From Christensenella sp. UBA5399 (GTDB lineage Bacteria > Bacillota > Clostridia > Christensenellales > Christensenellaceae): 6,686 bases of DNA. Position 1 is the stretch's first letter, and each line of letters starts with the position of its first letter. Below, piece by piece: positions 6,581 through 6,686 of this stretch. The DNA is taken from positions 15,922 through 22,607 of the forward strand of contig DHOD01000144.1 of assembly GCA_002407725.1 (NCBI GenBank), written 5' to 3'. The position numbers and the translations under genes were made by a program. Below the pieces are notes generated by a model, which searched no databases, was not told where the DNA came from, and saw only the letters and a program-made list of their open reading frames with translations.

Positions 6581-6686
6581 ATGCCGCTCCATCCGCCAAG
6601 CTCACTTCTATTGCATCGCCTGCCGCCAGCTGCCTGATGCTCTTCACGGCCTTGCCATTTTTTAGAATAACCGAATATCCCCTGGC
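6525..6686 (-). CDS. xseA: Exodeoxyribonuclease VII large subunit (XseA), C-terminal fragment
   Basis: Only the last 53 residues of the catalytic large subunit of exonuclease VII are in the window; the rest continues past the right edge. The visible peptide begins RGYSVILKNGKAVKS and continues IRQLAAGDAIEVSLADGAAYAHI. This is the typical XseA ending (RGYxx-V-xxxxGK-xVxS-xxQLxxGDxxxVxLADGxxxAxV), which forms a small beta domain. The stop codon is TGA at 6525-6527. A short tail after the conserved part (DKTEERGNGFGKGH) is encoded in the DNA shared with the start of xseB. The xseA-xseB-ispA order is a common gene order in Bacillota, which supports the assignment. Confidence 0.9.
   Translation of the reverse strand, partial: ARGYSVILKNGKAVKSIRQLAAGDAIEVSLADGAAYAHIDKTEERGNGFGKGH

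Overview
The window is a 6.7 kb stretch of chromosomal DNA, apparently from an anaerobic member of the Bacillota (Clostridia). Every gene I can support is on the minus strand, so transcription runs from the right edge to the left edge. The assignment rests on three things: an IspH-ribosomal S1 fusion protein (an arrangement I know from clostridial genomes), HndB/HndC-type subunits of an NAD(P)-linked hydrogenase, and strong GGAGG-type ribosome binding sites. I cannot name a genus from the sequence alone.

Right block (6686 down to 1948): six tightly packed genes in the order xseA (3' end only), xseB, ispA, cmk, plsC, ispH-rpsA. Neighbouring genes overlap or nearly touch: xseA/xseB overlap by about 56 nt, xseB/ispA by 8 nt, ispA and cmk abut within a few bases, cmk/plsC are 3 nt apart, and plsC/ispH overlap by 8 nt. 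This looks like one operon, closed by an intrinsic terminator at 1905-1928. The genes cover DNA repair (exonuclease VII), the end of isoprenoid supply (IspH makes IPP/DMAPP, IspA makes farnesyl diphosphate), CMP recycling, phosphatidic acid synthesis and translation (S1).

Left block (1844 down to 1): a 223 bp AT-rich intergenic region, then hndB (a 2Fe-2S thioredoxin-fold subunit) and hndC (NuoF-like FMN/NADH subunit, cut by the left edge). The hndC product probably exchanges electrons between NAD(P)H and an [FeFe] hydrogenase whose catalytic subunit would lie beyond the left edge. The intergenic region holds two candidate tandem promoters. The proximal one is overlapped by an 18 bp near-palindrome that matches the operator of Rex, the NADH/NAD+ sensing repressor.

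Most of the window is conserved housekeeping sequence. I see no mobile element, CRISPR array, tRNA, rRNA or clearly novel defence or biosynthetic system. The points most worth a second look are the Rex-like operator over the proximal hnd promoter, a strong internal Shine-Dalgarno sequence and start codon at the IspH/S1 junction that could give a free S1 protein from the fusion gene, and a hydrogenase operon that appears to start at hndB with no NuoE-like subunit in front.
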